Shown in pieces: positions 16,318-25,389 of a DNA stretch of 64,000 nucleotides (positions within the stretch are counted from its first letter, which is position 1; the number at the start of each line of letters is the position of its first letter). A program made the translations under genes and the position numbers. This DNA comes from Lysinibacillus fusiformis. Lineage in GTDB: Bacteria; Bacillota; Bacilli; Bacillales_A; Planococcaceae. The notes beneath the pieces are model-generated. The model did not search any database. It was not told where the DNA came from and saw only the letters and a list, made by a program, of their open reading frames with translations. The stretch lies in NCBI RefSeq assembly GCF_003049525.1, contig NZ_PYWL01000009.1, positions 62,001-126,000 on the forward strand, written 5' to 3'.

Positions 16318-19300
16318 AGCCATTAAAGTTAACGATTACGGCATTCGGTCCTTATAAAAATACGGAAATAATTGATTTTGAACAGTTAGGGGAACATCGT
16401 TTGTTCGCTATCTCTGGCAAAACCGGTGCAGGGAAAACGACGATTTTTGATGCGATTTGTTATGCACTTTATGGGTCAGGCAGTGGTGAGGATCGTCAGG
16501 ATACGGCTTTACTGCGAAGTGGCTTTGCTGATGATGATGTATATACAGCAGTAGAACTTATTTTTGAAATGCATGGAAGGGTCTATCAGATTTTACGTCA
16601 GCCTGGACATATAAAGGAAAAAAATAAAACAGCTACTGGTAAAAAGGTGGAGTTAGCGGAAGTAAAAGAGGGAAAGCTCGATTATAACATTGTTGAAAAG
16701 CAGCAAACACTTGAAGTCGATAAAAAGATTCAGGATATTATTGGTCTGACAAAGGATCAATTTAGCCAAATTGTGATGCTACCTCAAGGTGAATTCCGCA
16801 AATTATTAACGTCGGATTCTACAAACAAAGAGGTCATATTACGAAAAATCTTCAAAACAGATCGCTTTGGTGTTATGACAAAACTGCTTGATGCGAAACG
16901 AAAAGAGGCAGAAAGTGATCTTGAACGTGCCAAGCAATTAAAAGAACATCTACTTGGTCAAATTGTTGGTGCACTTCCACATCGTTCCTCTCCTTTGTTC
17001 ACACAAATTGCTGATAATACGGAAAATATGTTTCAGCTAAAGCAAGCACTGGAAGAGGAGCTTACCTATTATAGAAAATGTTTTGAAGATGAACAGCGCC
17101 AGTATGAGGAAGCCTATAATCATCATCAAAAAGAACAGGAGTTTTACCGTTTAGCTAAAACGCTTAATGAACAATTTGAGGAGCAGTTCAAACGTCAAAA
17201 AAGACTAGAACTGCTATTAAATGAGCAAGACAACTTCCTTGCAAAGGAACGGGAGATAGCCTTAGCAGAACAAGCGGAGCGTTTACTACTACTGGAGCAA
17301 CAATGTTTGGATTTACGAGCCGAACAAAATTTAAAAGAACAAGCCTATCAGCAAGCTAACAGTAGTCAACTACAAACCAAGGAGCTGTTACAAAGAGCTC
17401 AAGAAAAATATGAAGCGGAAGAGGCAAAAGAGTCAGAACGTCAACAGCTTTTGCAGCAGGAAATGCAGCTCCAAGCATTGCTTCCTAAGTTCGAGGCTTA
17501 TGACAGCAATGTACAGCAACTTCAAATTGCTAAGCAATATGTAGAAACGGCTAAACAAGGGGCAGCGGATAACCTAGTGCTAATCGATAAAGAAAGCGCG
17601 CAATTAGAGGAGCTTTCACAATCAATTGAGCACTATGAAAAACAATTGGAACCGTATGAAGGTTACTTAGAACAACTACCAAAACTGCGGGAGCAAGTAG
17701 CTTTGCTCATGAAGGTGGAGAAATATACAAAAACGGTAGAGATAGCGAAACAAGATGTTATCGCTACTCAAACTCATTATCAGGACAGTAGACTGGAGCT
17801 TCAACAATTAGAGCAACGCTGGCTGACAAGCCAAGCAAGCATTTTAGCTCAGCAGCTTAAAGAAGGGCAACCTTGTCCGGTTTGTGGGAGTACGACTCAT
17901 CAACAAACACATAATGAGCAATTGGAAATTGTTGAGCTTGCTCAGGTGGAAACGTTAAGGAGAAAAGCTTCTTCAGACGAGCGTTTGTATTTGGAAAAAG
18001 AGGCATTTTTAACATCCGCACAACAGCTTCAGCAAGAGGCACTGACACAAATAGAAGCATACGCGATGAAGCAACAGGATCAAGCACAAATAATAGCTTC
18101 CTTAGAAAAAATGGAACAAGAGATTACTAGCTTAAAGATTATCAATCAACAGTTAGCTCAAACAAGGATTAACCAGAAGGAACAGCGTTTAGCAATAGAG
18201 CATTTGCAACATAAACAAGTCAAACTTGAGGAATATTTAACTGAGCAGATGAAGGGCTGGACAAGACTGCAGGCAATTGTAGAAGAACAGCATAAGCAAA
18301 TGCCAACAACTATGCCAACCTTAAAGCAATTAAAACAAACACTTACCGATGTTAGTAAACAGAAAATGGATTTACAAAAATTATGGCAGGAAAGCCAGCA
18401 TGATTTACATGCCGCGAAGGAAGCTGCCAGTAATGCTAAACTAGCTGTGGAAATCGCCAAACAGAATTTTGAAGAATTAAAGCTCAAAATGAATGACAAG
18501 CGTGAGCAGTTTTCAATAAGCATGCAGGAAGCAGGCTTTGTGTACTATGAAGACTATGCAACTGCGAAAAGAAGTGCCACTCAATTAGAGGAACTTCGAA
18601 AGGCATGCAATGACTACAGGTTACATGTTCATACGTTACAAATTCAAATTTCAGAAGGAGAAAAACATCTACAAGGGAAAGAGGAGCAAGATTTAGCCCT
18701 GATGGAGGCAACTGTGGAAAATCTCAGAATCGCCTATGAGGATGCCTTTAAACAACTTCAACAAATAGATGGATTTGCGAAATCATGTCTAAGCTTCATC
18801 AACAAAGTAGAAGAAACAGAGAGAGAGCTTCGTTTACTTGAGAGTGAGGCAGGTCGAGTGAAGGAGCTGTATGGCTTATTAAATGGGCAAAATTCGAAAA
18901 AACTGTCCTTTGAACGATATATTCAAATTAATTATTTAGATCAAATTACAGAGGCAGCCAATATTCGTCTTTATCATTTATCTAACGGTCAATTTGAACT
19001 TAGACGTTCAGACAGGCTTGAAAAGCATGCCAAGCAAAGTGGACTTGGGCTTGATGTATATGATGCTTACACAGATCAATTACGAGATGTTAAAACGTTA
19101 TCTGGTGGTGAAAAGTTCAATGCATCATTAAGCCTTGCTCTAGGAATGGCAGATGTTATTCAAAGCTTCCAAGGCAATATTCATATTGAAACCATGTTTA
19201 TTGATGAGGGCTTTGGCTCGCTCGATGAAGAATCATTAAATAAAGCAATAGACACATTAATCGATTTACAAGATTCTGGACGAATGATTGGTGTCATCTC

Positions 19301-19394
19301 TCATGTGCCTGAATTAAAATCAGCGATGCCAGCCGTTTTACATGTCGAAAAAACATTGAATGGACATAGTCAAACACATTTTGAAATAAAATAA
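16314..19394 (+). CDS. sbcC: Exonuclease subunit SbcC (Rad50-like ATPase)
   Basis: SMC-like ATPase partner of SbcD, 1026 residues. Walker A GKTGAGKT at 35-42, QFSQIVMLPQGEF (Q-loop region), two long coiled-coil arms rich in Gln, Glu and Lys, and a zinc hook CPVC at 521-524 in the middle. The C-terminal lobe has the signature LSGGEKF and Walker B FIDEGFGSLDEE. All catalytic parts are intact. It is the last gene of the sbcDC unit. Confidence 0.97.
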   Translation: MKPLKLTITAFGPYKNTEIIDFEQLGEHRLFAISGKTGAGKTTIFDAICYALYGSGSGEDRQDTALLRSGFADDDVYTAVELIFEMHGRVYQILRQPGHIKEKNKTATGKKVELAEVKEGKLDYNIVEKQQTLEVDKKIQDIIGLTKDQFSQIVMLPQGEFRKLLTSDSTNKEVILRKIFKTDRFGVMTKLLDAKRKEAESDLERAKQLKEHLLGQIVGALPHRSSPLFTQIADNTENMFQLKQALEEELTYYRKCFEDEQRQYEEAYNHHQKEQEFYRLAKTLNEQFEEQFKRQKRLELLLNEQDNFLAKEREIALAEQAERLLLLEQQCLDLRAEQNLKEQAYQQANSSQLQTKELLQRAQEKYEAEEAKESERQQLLQQEMQLQALLPKFEAYDSNVQQLQIAKQYVETAKQGAADNLVLIDKESAQLEELSQSIEHYEKQLEPYEGYLEQLPKLREQVALLMKVEKYTKTVEIAKQDVIATQTHYQDSRLELQQLEQRWLTSQASILAQQLKEGQPCPVCGSTTHQQTHNEQLEIVELAQVETLRRKASSDERLYLEKEAFLTSAQQLQQEALTQIEAYAMKQQDQAQIIASLEKMEQEITSLKIINQQLAQTRINQKEQRLAIEHLQHKQVKLEEYLTEQMKGWTRLQAIVEEQHKQMPTTMPTLKQLKQTLTDVSKQKMDLQKLWQESQHDLHAAKEAASNAKLAVEIAKQNFEELKLKMNDKREQFSISMQEAGFVYYEDYATAKRSATQLEELRKACNDYRLHVHTLQIQISEGEKHLQGKEEQDLALMEATVENLRIAYEDAFKQLQQIDGFAKSCLSFINKVEETERELRLLESEAGRVKELYGLLNGQNSKKLSFERYIQINYLDQITEAANIRLYHLSNGQFELRRSDRLEKHAKQSGLGLDVYDAYTDQLRDVKTLSGGEKFNASLSLALGMADVIQSFQGNIHIETMFIDEGFGSLDEESLNKAIDTLIDLQDSGRMIGVISHVPELKSAMPAVLHVEKTLNGHSQTHFEIK

Positions 19395-19442
19395 AGGAAG
19401 GTGTATTTCCGGTTTAAGGAAATACGCCCTCCTTTTATTTTT
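19394..19442 (+). terminator. Rho-independent terminator of sbcDC
   Basis: AAGGAAGG plus TATTTCC (to 19410) pairs with GGAAATA plus CCTCCTT (19418-19434), then a T run. Its 3' tail overlaps the stop of the small minus-strand gene at 19435. Confidence 0.8.
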
Positions 19443-19557
19443 TTCGAGAACTGACTGTAGAAGTTGTCCCTTTTTTTGCTGCCATCACTTTTTTTACGAT
19501 TGGTATAACAATAGGCGCTAATTTAACAGCGGTTTTCACTACTTTTGATACTTTCAT
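19435..19557 (-). CDS. Small basic peptide, 40 aa
   Basis: Short gene with a clear ribosome binding site (AAAAAGGAG) and ATG at 19557. The product is amphipathic and very basic: MKVSKVVKTAVKLAPIVIPI, then many Lys, ending SSRKK. One hydrophobic helix could insert in the membrane. The coding quality rests on the binding site and position between two genes; function not recognised. Confidence 0.55.
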   Translation of the reverse strand: MKVSKVVKTAVKLAPIVIPIVKKVMAAKKGTTSTVSSRKK

Positions 19558-19612
19558 CAAAAACACAGCTCCTTTTTAATTACTTCTACCTGTTTATTTT
19601 AAAAATGAAACA

Positions 19613-19936
19613 TTAGCGGATAACTCGAACGGCTTGAATAATATTCCATATAACAATTCCGAGCGAGACAATTCCGTAAATGGCGAACGAAATGAACCAA
19701 ATGATTATGACTGTACTATTACTTGAAGTGGGGTCTAAACTAAATGTAGAAAAGACAAAGACAATGAAAAATAAGATCCCAAATACGAAAGGAATTAGAT
19801 GGGACACTAATGCGCGAATAGAATGTCTTTTGATGTCAGCATCTTTCGTAACGAAGTAAACAATTAATGGTACGATGAAAGGAGCAAAGAAAATACTGAG
19901 ATAACTAAAGGCAGATAATATTTTTTGGTTCTCCAT
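19613..19936 (-). CDS. DUF4870 membrane protein
   Basis: 107-residue integral membrane protein with three hydrophobic segments (about 8-28, 43-63, 77-102). The motif DADIKRHSIRALVSHL after the first segment is the DUF4870 hallmark. Function unknown. ATG 19936 is preceded by AAAGGAGG; a longer frame from 19987 lacks support. The small basic peptide gene lies downstream on the same strand. Confidence 0.8.
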   Translation of the reverse strand: MENQKILSAFSYLSIFFAPFIVPLIVYFVTKDADIKRHSIRALVSHLIPFVFGILFFIVFVFSTFSLDPTSSNSTVIIIWFISFAIYGIVSLGIVIWNIIQAVRVIR

Positions 19937-20066
19937 AGTTGTACCTCCTTTTTTAATATTTACGCATGGAAAACAGTAAAGTTTCAAAAATTAAGTATGG
20001 AAGAGGTTGTAATCATTCCGTGCTTTGCGTACAATGAAAGTGTTCAAATTAAATTCAGATGTAACG

Positions 20067-20159
20067 ACCACAAGGGGAGCTAATGATGTCAGCTGAGACT
20101 GGGCACGTAATGCCTTGACTCTTTGAACCTGTAAGCTAACACTTGCGTAGGGATGTGGA
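20067..20159 (+). promoter_or_regulatory. TPP (thiamine pyrophosphate) riboswitch aptamer
   Basis: Closing stem CCACA (20068-20072) with TGTGG (20154-20158). Conserved THI-box parts in order: AAGGGGAGC, AGCTGAGA, CTTTGAACCTG, then GCTAACACTTGCGTAGGGA. It lies in the leader of thiT, matching its role in sensing thiamine pyrophosphate. Confidence 0.95.
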
Positions 20160-20177
20160 TAGAAACCGACACTTGTA

Positions 20178-20235
20178 CGATGTGAGGCTCTGTCCTGACA
20201 TCGTTTTTTCATTCTTAAGAATAAAAAGGTGTCAG
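20178..20235 (+). terminator. Riboswitch expression platform: terminator and competing hairpin
   Basis: Terminator: CGATGT(G)AGG (20178-20187) pairs with CCT(G)ACATCG (20194-20203), then six T. Competing hairpin: CTGACATC (20195-20202) plus T residues pair with AAAAAGGTGTCAG (20223-20235). They share the same bases, so only one can form at a time. Confidence 0.8.
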
Positions 20236-20304
20236 AGCGAATCAAATCAGCGCATTTCTATTCCTGCTCTTGTATCCTACATCGGAACAAAGGAGAGAAT
20301 ATGT

Positions 20305-20865
20305 ATGGACAAAAAAAGACTATTAATGCTAGTGGAGATTGCAATATTTGCAGCGATTGGCCTCGTGCTCGATCAGGTCTCCTTTAAAGTATGGGCACAA
20401 GGTGGCTCTGTTAGTCTTGTTATGGTACCAATTATGTTAATTGCATTTCGCTGGGGTCTAGTAGCTGGCCTAACAACAGGCTTGCTTGTAGGTGTTATGC
20501 AAACCATGTTTGGAGCTTATATTGTACACTGGCTTCAAGGTTTATTAGATTACGGTGTTGCTTTCACAGTTGTAGGGTTAGCGGCCATTGTACGCAGACC
20601 TTTACTGGAAGCAGCAAATCAACTAAACAAAACAAAAATGGCGCTTTATATTATTGTAGGTACTGTATTTGCAGGCTTCTTGAGATATGCAGCGCACACT
20701 ACTGCTGGCGCGGTATTTTTTGCAGAGTATGCCGGCGATCAAAATGCGTGGATCTACTCGATTATTTATAATGGTACCTATATGCTGCCCGCAACAGTAT
20801 TAACAGCTATTGTGGGAGCGTTATTATTCACAGCGGCTCCACAACTAATGCAACGTAAAGCATAA
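20305..20865 (+). CDS. thiT: Thiamine transporter ThiT (energy-coupled transporter S component)
   Basis: Membrane S component for thiamine uptake through the shared ECF transporter module. 186 residues with about six hydrophobic segments; AAIGLVLD near the N-terminus and WGLVAGLTTGLLVG match ThiT/YuaJ. The TPP riboswitch upstream confirms the substrate. ATG 20305 follows AAAGGAGAG; a longer frame from 20143 would overlap the riboswitch and is rejected. Monocistronic, with a terminator at 20870. Confidence 0.95.
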   Translation: MDKKRLLMLVEIAIFAAIGLVLDQVSFKVWAQGGSVSLVMVPIMLIAFRWGLVAGLTTGLLVGVMQTMFGAYIVHWLQGLLDYGVAFTVVGLAAIVRRPLLEAANQLNKTKMALYIIVGTVFAGFLRYAAHTTAGAVFFAEYAGDQNAWIYSIIYNGTYMLPATVLTAIVGALLFTAAPQLMQRKA

Positions 20866-20869
20866 TGCC

Positions 20870-20900
20870 AACCCCTTCATATTGGTGAAGGGGTTTTTTA
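20870..20900 (+). terminator. Rho-independent terminator of thiT
   Basis: AACCCCTTC pairs with GAAGGGGTT across a seven-base loop, then TTTTT. Confidence 0.9.
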
Positions 20901-21035
20901 TGTAGTCGTAAGAGAATAGAGCTCTTAGCACTTTGCCAAGAAGGCAGGCATACAATATTTAAAGCGTTTAGCGTTATACGCGTAAAAAGTTATGTTATAT
21001 TAAAGAGTAGATATTAGATGAAAGGGACGTTATAC

Positions 21036-21791
21036 ATGATTGTAAAAACGCAAGAAGAAATTGAAGCTTTTAAAAAAATTGGACGCATTTGTGCAGAGAT
21101 TCGTGAAGCGATGAAGGCTGCTACAAAACCAGGTGTCACAACACTTGAACTAGATGAAATTGCTGGTCGAATGTTTGCTGAGGCAGGTGCCATTTCAGGA
21201 CCAAAAGGAGAATATGACTTCCCAGGATATACTTGTATAAGTGTCAACGAGGAAGTAGCGCATGGTATCCCAGGTAAACGTGTTATTCAGGAGGGAGATA
21301 TCGTCAATATCGATGTTTCAGGCTCTTTAGATGGCTACTTTGCCGACACGGGTATTTCATTTGTAGTTGGTGAAGGCTATGAAGACAAAGAAAAACTATG
21401 TCGTGTTGCCAAAGATGCTTTTGATCGTGCTATGACAAAGGTAAAGGCTGGCTCTAAATTAAATCAAATCGGTAAAGCTGTAGAGCGCGAAGCGAATGCT
21501 AATGGCTTAACAGTTATTATGAATTTAACAGGCCATGGTTTAGGTCGTTCTTTACATGATGAACCAAATCACATTTTAAATTATTACGATGCATGGGACT
21601 CTACGATTATGAAAGAAGGCATGGTTCTTGCAGTTGAGCCATTTATCTCAGCAAAAGCAGAGCATATTGTAGAAGCTGGTGATGGTTGGACATTCATTAC
21701 ACCTGATAAGTCTCTTGTTGCTCAAATTGAACATTCAGTAATTGTTACAAAAGATAAACCAATTATCCTTACTTCATTAGACGAAGAATAG
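21036..21791 (+). CDS. map: Type I methionine aminopeptidase
   Basis: Removes N-terminal Met. 251 residues, close to B. subtilis YflG/MapB rather than the ribosomal-operon MapA, judging by the start MIVKTQEEIEAFKKIGRI. Metal ligands visible: VNIDVSG and YFADTG (Asp pair), GHGLGRSLHDEP (His), AVEPFI and QIEHSV (Glu). ATG 21036 with AAAGGGA upstream is preferred over ATG 21018. A second map gene would be expected in the ribosomal protein operon outside this window. Confidence 0.93.
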   Translation: MIVKTQEEIEAFKKIGRICAEIREAMKAATKPGVTTLELDEIAGRMFAEAGAISGPKGEYDFPGYTCISVNEEVAHGIPGKRVIQEGDIVNIDVSGSLDGYFADTGISFVVGEGYEDKEKLCRVAKDAFDRAMTKVKAGSKLNQIGKAVEREANANGLTVIMNLTGHGLGRSLHDEPNHILNYYDAWDSTIMKEGMVLAVEPFISAKAEHIVEAGDGWTFITPDKSLVAQIEHSVIVTKDKPIILTSLDEE

Positions 21792-21801
21792 GATTACAAA
21801 A

Positions 21802-21844
21802 AAATCCTGCACACCAAATTATTTTTGGTAGGCAGGATTTTTTT
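21802..21844. terminator. Bidirectional hairpin terminator overlapping a coding end
   Basis: AATCCTGC (21803-21810) pairs with GCAGGATT (21832-21839); T runs lie on both strands. The minus-strand membrane protein gene ends inside this hairpin (stop at 21819-21821). Confidence 0.85.
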
Positions 21845-22532
21845 TAATGAATAAAATACCAACTAAGAGTACACCACATAAAAATAATGCAGCTGTTGTT
21901 ACGAGTAGCTCATCAAAACCATTATGTAAAGCGATTCCTATATAAGCCCATATAAAAACACTTGGATACATGATATCAAAGTGATGAAAGCGGATATGTA
22001 GCGCAATGGCTCCACCTAATGTCAGTAAAATAACTGCCCAAAGAGGAGTGCTTAGACCAAAACCGTTCCAACCATAAGCTGTTAACGTAAAGCTAATATT
22101 TGTGATAAAAATAAATGTCATCCATGCAAAATAAATGGCGAAAGGAATACGACCCGACAGTGATTTGTCATGAAGTGGATACGTATTGTACAGCATAAAT
22201 AAATACAAGACTAAGAGTAAGGTAATGCCGAGAGAAACAATAAATAATTCATGATGCCATACATATATCGTTAATGCTTGTAAAATATTTATGCAACTAA
22301 AGAGCGCAGACTGTTTCATAGATGTCTTTTTGATGTTCATCACTAACCAATAACCGATTAATAAATAAATGACAATCCAAATTATATGACTTACATCAAC
22401 AGGTGCAAATACCACCGAAAAACGATTAGAAATTTCTAAAAAAGATTGACCGTTAAGTTTCATGAAAAAGGATGAAAAGGTTAGGATGAGTGAGACAATA
22501 TAAGAAATTGTCATCAATAAAAACCGAGGCAT
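21819..22532 (-). CDS. Multi-pass membrane protein, possibly TspO/MBR-like
   Basis: 237 residues with about seven to eight hydrophobic segments. The text VFAPVDVSHIIWIVIYLLIGY and the segment with PFAIYFAWMTFIFITNISF resemble the tryptophan-rich sensory (TspO/MBR-like) proteins of Bacillales, which show WxxxY and N-containing helices. Assignment is tentative. ATG 22532 is preceded by GAGAGGAAAG; the longer frame from 22598 has no ribosome binding site. The last codons are inside the map terminator. Confidence 0.6.
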   Translation of the reverse strand: MPRFLLMTISYIVSLILTFSSFFMKLNGQSFLEISNRFSVVFAPVDVSHIIWIVIYLLIGYWLVMNIKKTSMKQSALFSCINILQALTIYVWHHELFIVSLGITLLLVLYLFMLYNTYPLHDKSLSGRIPFAIYFAWMTFIFITNISFTLTAYGWNGFGLSTPLWAVILLTLGGAIALHIRFHHFDIMYPSVFIWAYIGIALHNGFDELLVTTAALFLCGVLLVGILFIKKNPAYQK

Positions 22533-22732
22533 GCTTTCCTCTCCCTTCGTGTTAGATTGTATAGGGAAAAGACAAATAAGTATAGTACCGTCACTCAATT
22601 TATTATAACGGAAATTTCCATCAATGTATCGTGTTGTTTTGCTAATACTATCTACAATTTACCATCTCAATAGGCATCCATTTATTTCTTTAGTACAATA
22701 AGAATATATCCAGATTAAAGGAGTGAAGCTTT

Positions 22733-23542
22733 ATGACGCAAAACATAAAAAATTTAGACCTATCTATTGAACTAGATAAAAAGATGTATAAAAAGAAATT
22801 ACAAGTACTCCAATATGAAATGTTAAATGCCCAACAATTTTTATTAAAGAATAAAATAGGTTTAATTTTAGTGTTTGAAGGTATGGATGCAGCTGGTAAA
22901 GGAGGAGCGATAAAACGTTTAATTGAACGTGTTGATCCACGTGGCTATGTCGTCCATCCAATTTCAGCTCCACAGCCACATGAATTACGCTATAACTATT
23001 TACAGCGGTTCTGGAGAAAGCTACCTCAGCACGGGCAAATCGCTGTCTTCGATCGTTCATGGTATGGTCGTGTATTAGTAGAACGAATTGAAGGATTCGC
23101 GACGAAGGACGAATGGTCTCGTGCCTATGAGGAAATTAATAATTTTGAAAAGATTTTAACTGCGGGAGACTACATAATTATTAAGTTCTGGCTTCATGTT
23201 TCAGATGAAGAGCAATTAAAACGTTTTAAGGAACGAGAACAAAATCCATACAAGTCTTGGAAGCTGACAGACGAAGATTGGCGTAATCGAGAAAAGTCAC
23301 CGCAATATGTGGAGGCTGCCAATGAAATGTTTGAAAAGACCGATAAGAAAAATGCTCCGTGGGTTTTAGTAGCTGGAAACGATAAAAAATATGCGCGTGT
23401 GCAGGTGCTACAAGAAACGCTTGCACATATTGAACGAGAGGCATTGAAACGTGGACTTCATTTAACTAATGTATTAGACAAGGCGCATTTAGAGGATGCT
23501 GAGTCATCTAGCCTGGACGTGTTAAATGAGAAAAAGAAGTAA
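22733..23542 (+). CDS. Polyphosphate kinase 2 family protein
   Basis: PPK2-type nucleotide/polyphosphate phosphotransferase of 269 residues. Walker A-like FEGMDAAGKGG at 49-58, DRSWYGR at 107-113 (Walker B), and lid KEREQNPYKSWKLTDEDWRNR. Class I to III members use polyphosphate to phosphorylate AMP, ADP or both; the class cannot be settled here. Monocistronic between promoter-sized gaps and a terminator. ATG 22733 follows AAAGGAG. Confidence 0.92.
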   Translation: MTQNIKNLDLSIELDKKMYKKKLQVLQYEMLNAQQFLLKNKIGLILVFEGMDAAGKGGAIKRLIERVDPRGYVVHPISAPQPHELRYNYLQRFWRKLPQHGQIAVFDRSWYGRVLVERIEGFATKDEWSRAYEEINNFEKILTAGDYIIIKFWLHVSDEEQLKRFKEREQNPYKSWKLTDEDWRNREKSPQYVEAANEMFEKTDKKNAPWVLVAGNDKKYARVQVLQETLAHIEREALKRGLHLTNVLDKAHLEDAESSSLDVLNEKKK

Positions 23543-23558
23543 AAGATAAAATATGAAT

Positions 23559-23614
23559 GATGGTGCTATGACATGAAGACATGAGCTGTTTTAGTTGTAG
23601 CAGCATCTTTTTTT
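23559..23614 (+). terminator. Hairpin terminator of the ppk2 gene
   Basis: GATGGTGCT (23559-23567) pairs with AGCAGCATC (23599-23607) with one G-G mismatch, then seven T. The loop is long (about 30 bases). Confidence 0.65.
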
Positions 23615-23717
23615 ACATACAATAAGGTAAAACTAGGGGTACCCCCCCGTAATTTCCGATGCTTGAGAAGGTAGTATAAATTTTTATCGATATTGATTGG
23701 AAGGCTAGTGTGGAGAA

Positions 23718-24305
23718 ATGGTGCTTAAAATTTGGAATTTATTAAGAAAAAAGGGTGGGAATGTGGTAACAATAAAGGGGGAAAAATGCTACATCCGCAC
23801 ATTCCAAGAAAATGATGCACGAAGTTTAACAGGTCTCGTAAGCCGCAATAAATACTTTTGGTCAACATATGAGCCTTTACAAAGACCTGAATACTATACA
23901 ATCGACGCGCAATATAAAAAAATTCAAGAAAGTTTATATTTAATGGATTCAAAGCGAGAATTTACTTTTGGTATTTATGAGCATGGTACTAATAATCTAA
24001 TAGGACATATTGCACTATATGCTGTAAAACGATTACCCTATTCAAGTGCATTTGTGGGATATGCTATGGATGAAATTTACGTAGGTAAGGGAATTGTCAC
24101 TGAGGCAGTGAACATGGTAGTCCGGTTTGCATTCGATCAAATTGGGCTACATCGTGTCGAGGCATATGTATCAACCCAAAATAATCCCTCTATGCGTGTC
24201 TTAGAGAAGGCGGGCTTTCAACAAGAAGGTCTTTTAAGAAAGCTTTTATATATAAATGGTCAATGGGTCGATCATTATATGTATGCCCGTTTAGAGGATG
24301 AATAA
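23718..24305 (+). CDS. GNAT acetyltransferase (RimJ/RimL-like)
   Basis: GNAT fold protein of the ribosomal-protein-alanine acetyltransferase type, up to 195 residues. Landmarks: IRTFQENDARSL, VGYAMDEIYVGKGIVTEAV (acetyl-CoA binding loop), LHRVEAYVSTQNNPSMRVLEKAGFQQEGLLRK. Substrate could be a protein N-terminus or a small amine. Start uncertain: ATG 23718 has a poorly spaced GGAGA; GTG at 23763 gives MVTIKGEKCYIRTF and is more typical of the family but has a short spacer to GGGTGGG. Confidence 0.85.
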   Translation: MVLKIWNLLRKKGGNVVTIKGEKCYIRTFQENDARSLTGLVSRNKYFWSTYEPLQRPEYYTIDAQYKKIQESLYLMDSKREFTFGIYEHGTNNLIGHIALYAVKRLPYSSAFVGYAMDEIYVGKGIVTEAVNMVVRFAFDQIGLHRVEAYVSTQNNPSMRVLEKAGFQQEGLLRKLLYINGQWVDHYMYARLEDE

Positions 24306-24349
24306 ATAAACAAGTGCCTTTCTATTCGATGGAAAGGCACTTGTTTATT
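24305..24349. terminator. Perfect 18-bp bidirectional terminator
   Basis: Arms at 24305-24322 and 24332-24349 are perfectly complementary, centred on GTGCCTTTC/GAAAGGCAC. It lies between the convergent acetyltransferase and carbonic anhydrase genes. Confidence 0.9.
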
Positions 24350-24376
24350 GATTTGCTATAAATCAAGTTAGAATAA

Positions 24377-24940
24377 CTATTGATGGTTACCGTTTTCAAT
24401 TAAATCTAGATGACCTGTATTTGGGTCAATAATTAAACCATGTACAGGAACGTCTTTTACCATTAATGGGTGATTTCGAATCGTGTCGACACTTTTCTTA
24501 ACACTTGTCGCTACATCACCAAAACCACGTAAAAATTCTTTTAAATCAAAACCAGAATACTCCAGCATTTTGATGGTTTCTGGGTTAATACCTCTTTTAA
24601 CCATTTCACTTAACATAGCATCAGGATCAACTGCGCTCATACCACAGTCATAATGTCCAACTACGTAAACTTCATCTGCTTGTAGGCCATAAACAGCAAC
24701 TAATAAACTACGCATTACAGCACCGAAAGGATGGCTTACTAAAGCACCGGCACTTTTCACAATTTTTACATCGCCATTACGGAGATTCATCGCTTTTGGT
24801 AAAAGCTCTACAAGACGAGTATCCATACAAGATAAAACAACAATACGTTTATCAGGATATTTTGTAGTGATGAATGGTTCATATTTTTTCTCTTGTACAA
24901 ACTCTTTGTTAAACTCTAAAATATCATGTAACATTGTCAT
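24377..24940 (-). CDS. Beta-class carbonic anhydrase (YtiB-like)
   Basis: Interconverts CO2 and bicarbonate. 187 residues, the same length as B. subtilis YtiB. Zinc site residues are all present: C38, D40 and R42 in SCMDTR, H96 and C99 in GHYDCG. ATG 24940 follows GGAAGGGAGC; a second ATG two codons later is possible. It stands alone, facing the acetyltransferase terminator. Confidence 0.92.
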   Translation of the reverse strand: MTMLHDILEFNKEFVQEKKYEPFITTKYPDKRIVVLSCMDTRLVELLPKAMNLRNGDVKIVKSAGALVSHPFGAVMRSLLVAVYGLQADEVYVVGHYDCGMSAVDPDAMLSEMVKRGINPETIKMLEYSGFDLKEFLRGFGDVATSVKKSVDTIRNHPLMVKDVPVHGLIIDPNTGHLDLIENGNHQ

Positions 24941-25079
24941 GAAAATTGCTCCCTTCCTTACAAAAAATATTTTAGAGCAAAACTTTAATTATGCAAACAA
25001 TAAAGACTTTATTCAGACAATTTTTACAATAAAGAAGCAAACTTCATACACTTTAACAGATGAAAAACGTTGAATCTAT

Positions 25080-25112
25080 AAAAAAACAGCTACCTTTACA
25101 GTAGCTGTTTTT
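25080..25112. terminator. Hairpin terminator (bidirectional)
   Basis: AAAAAACAGCTAC pairs with GTAGCTGTTTTTT around CTTTACA. It serves the small minus-strand gene at 25117 directly. Confidence 0.85.
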
Positions 25113-25116
25113 TACA

Positions 25117-25251
25117 TTAAAATTTTTCGCTTGGCTTTGGATCTACAGTTACTGAAGACTTGCTATCTAAACCAACTTGTAGGTAGTGGATGAAGAATCC
25201 AGTTGAAATTAATAAAACTGCTGAAAATCCAAGAACAGTTGTAATGAACAT
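25117..25251 (-). CDS. Small single-span membrane protein, 44 aa
   Basis: ATG at 25251 with GAGAGGAGC upstream. The product has one clear membrane helix (FITTVLGFSAVLLISTGFFI) followed by a polar tail ending DPKPSEKF. The good binding site, the membrane helix and the terminator immediately after support it as real. Function not recognised. Confidence 0.65.
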   Translation of the reverse strand: MFITTVLGFSAVLLISTGFFIHYLQVGLDSKSSVTVDPKPSEKF

Positions 25252-25389
25252 TTTTAGAGCTCCTCTCTACTTAGATGATCTACTAATTACCCTAAACTAA
25301 TTATACAATAGGATACTAGGAAAATCTAAGGATAATTTATGACATCCATAACATACTAGCCTAGAATACTATTAGTAAGAATGGATTAT

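Noticed and set aside
18158..18711. Minus-strand frames of 75-121 codons inside sbcC
   Set aside because: Leu/Cys/Ser-rich translations typical of the reverse of a Gln/Glu-rich coiled-coil gene; no binding sites.
20143..20304. Upstream in-frame extension of thiT
   Set aside because: It covers the TPP riboswitch expression platform; the ATG at 20305 has a proper binding site and gives the ThiT N-terminus.
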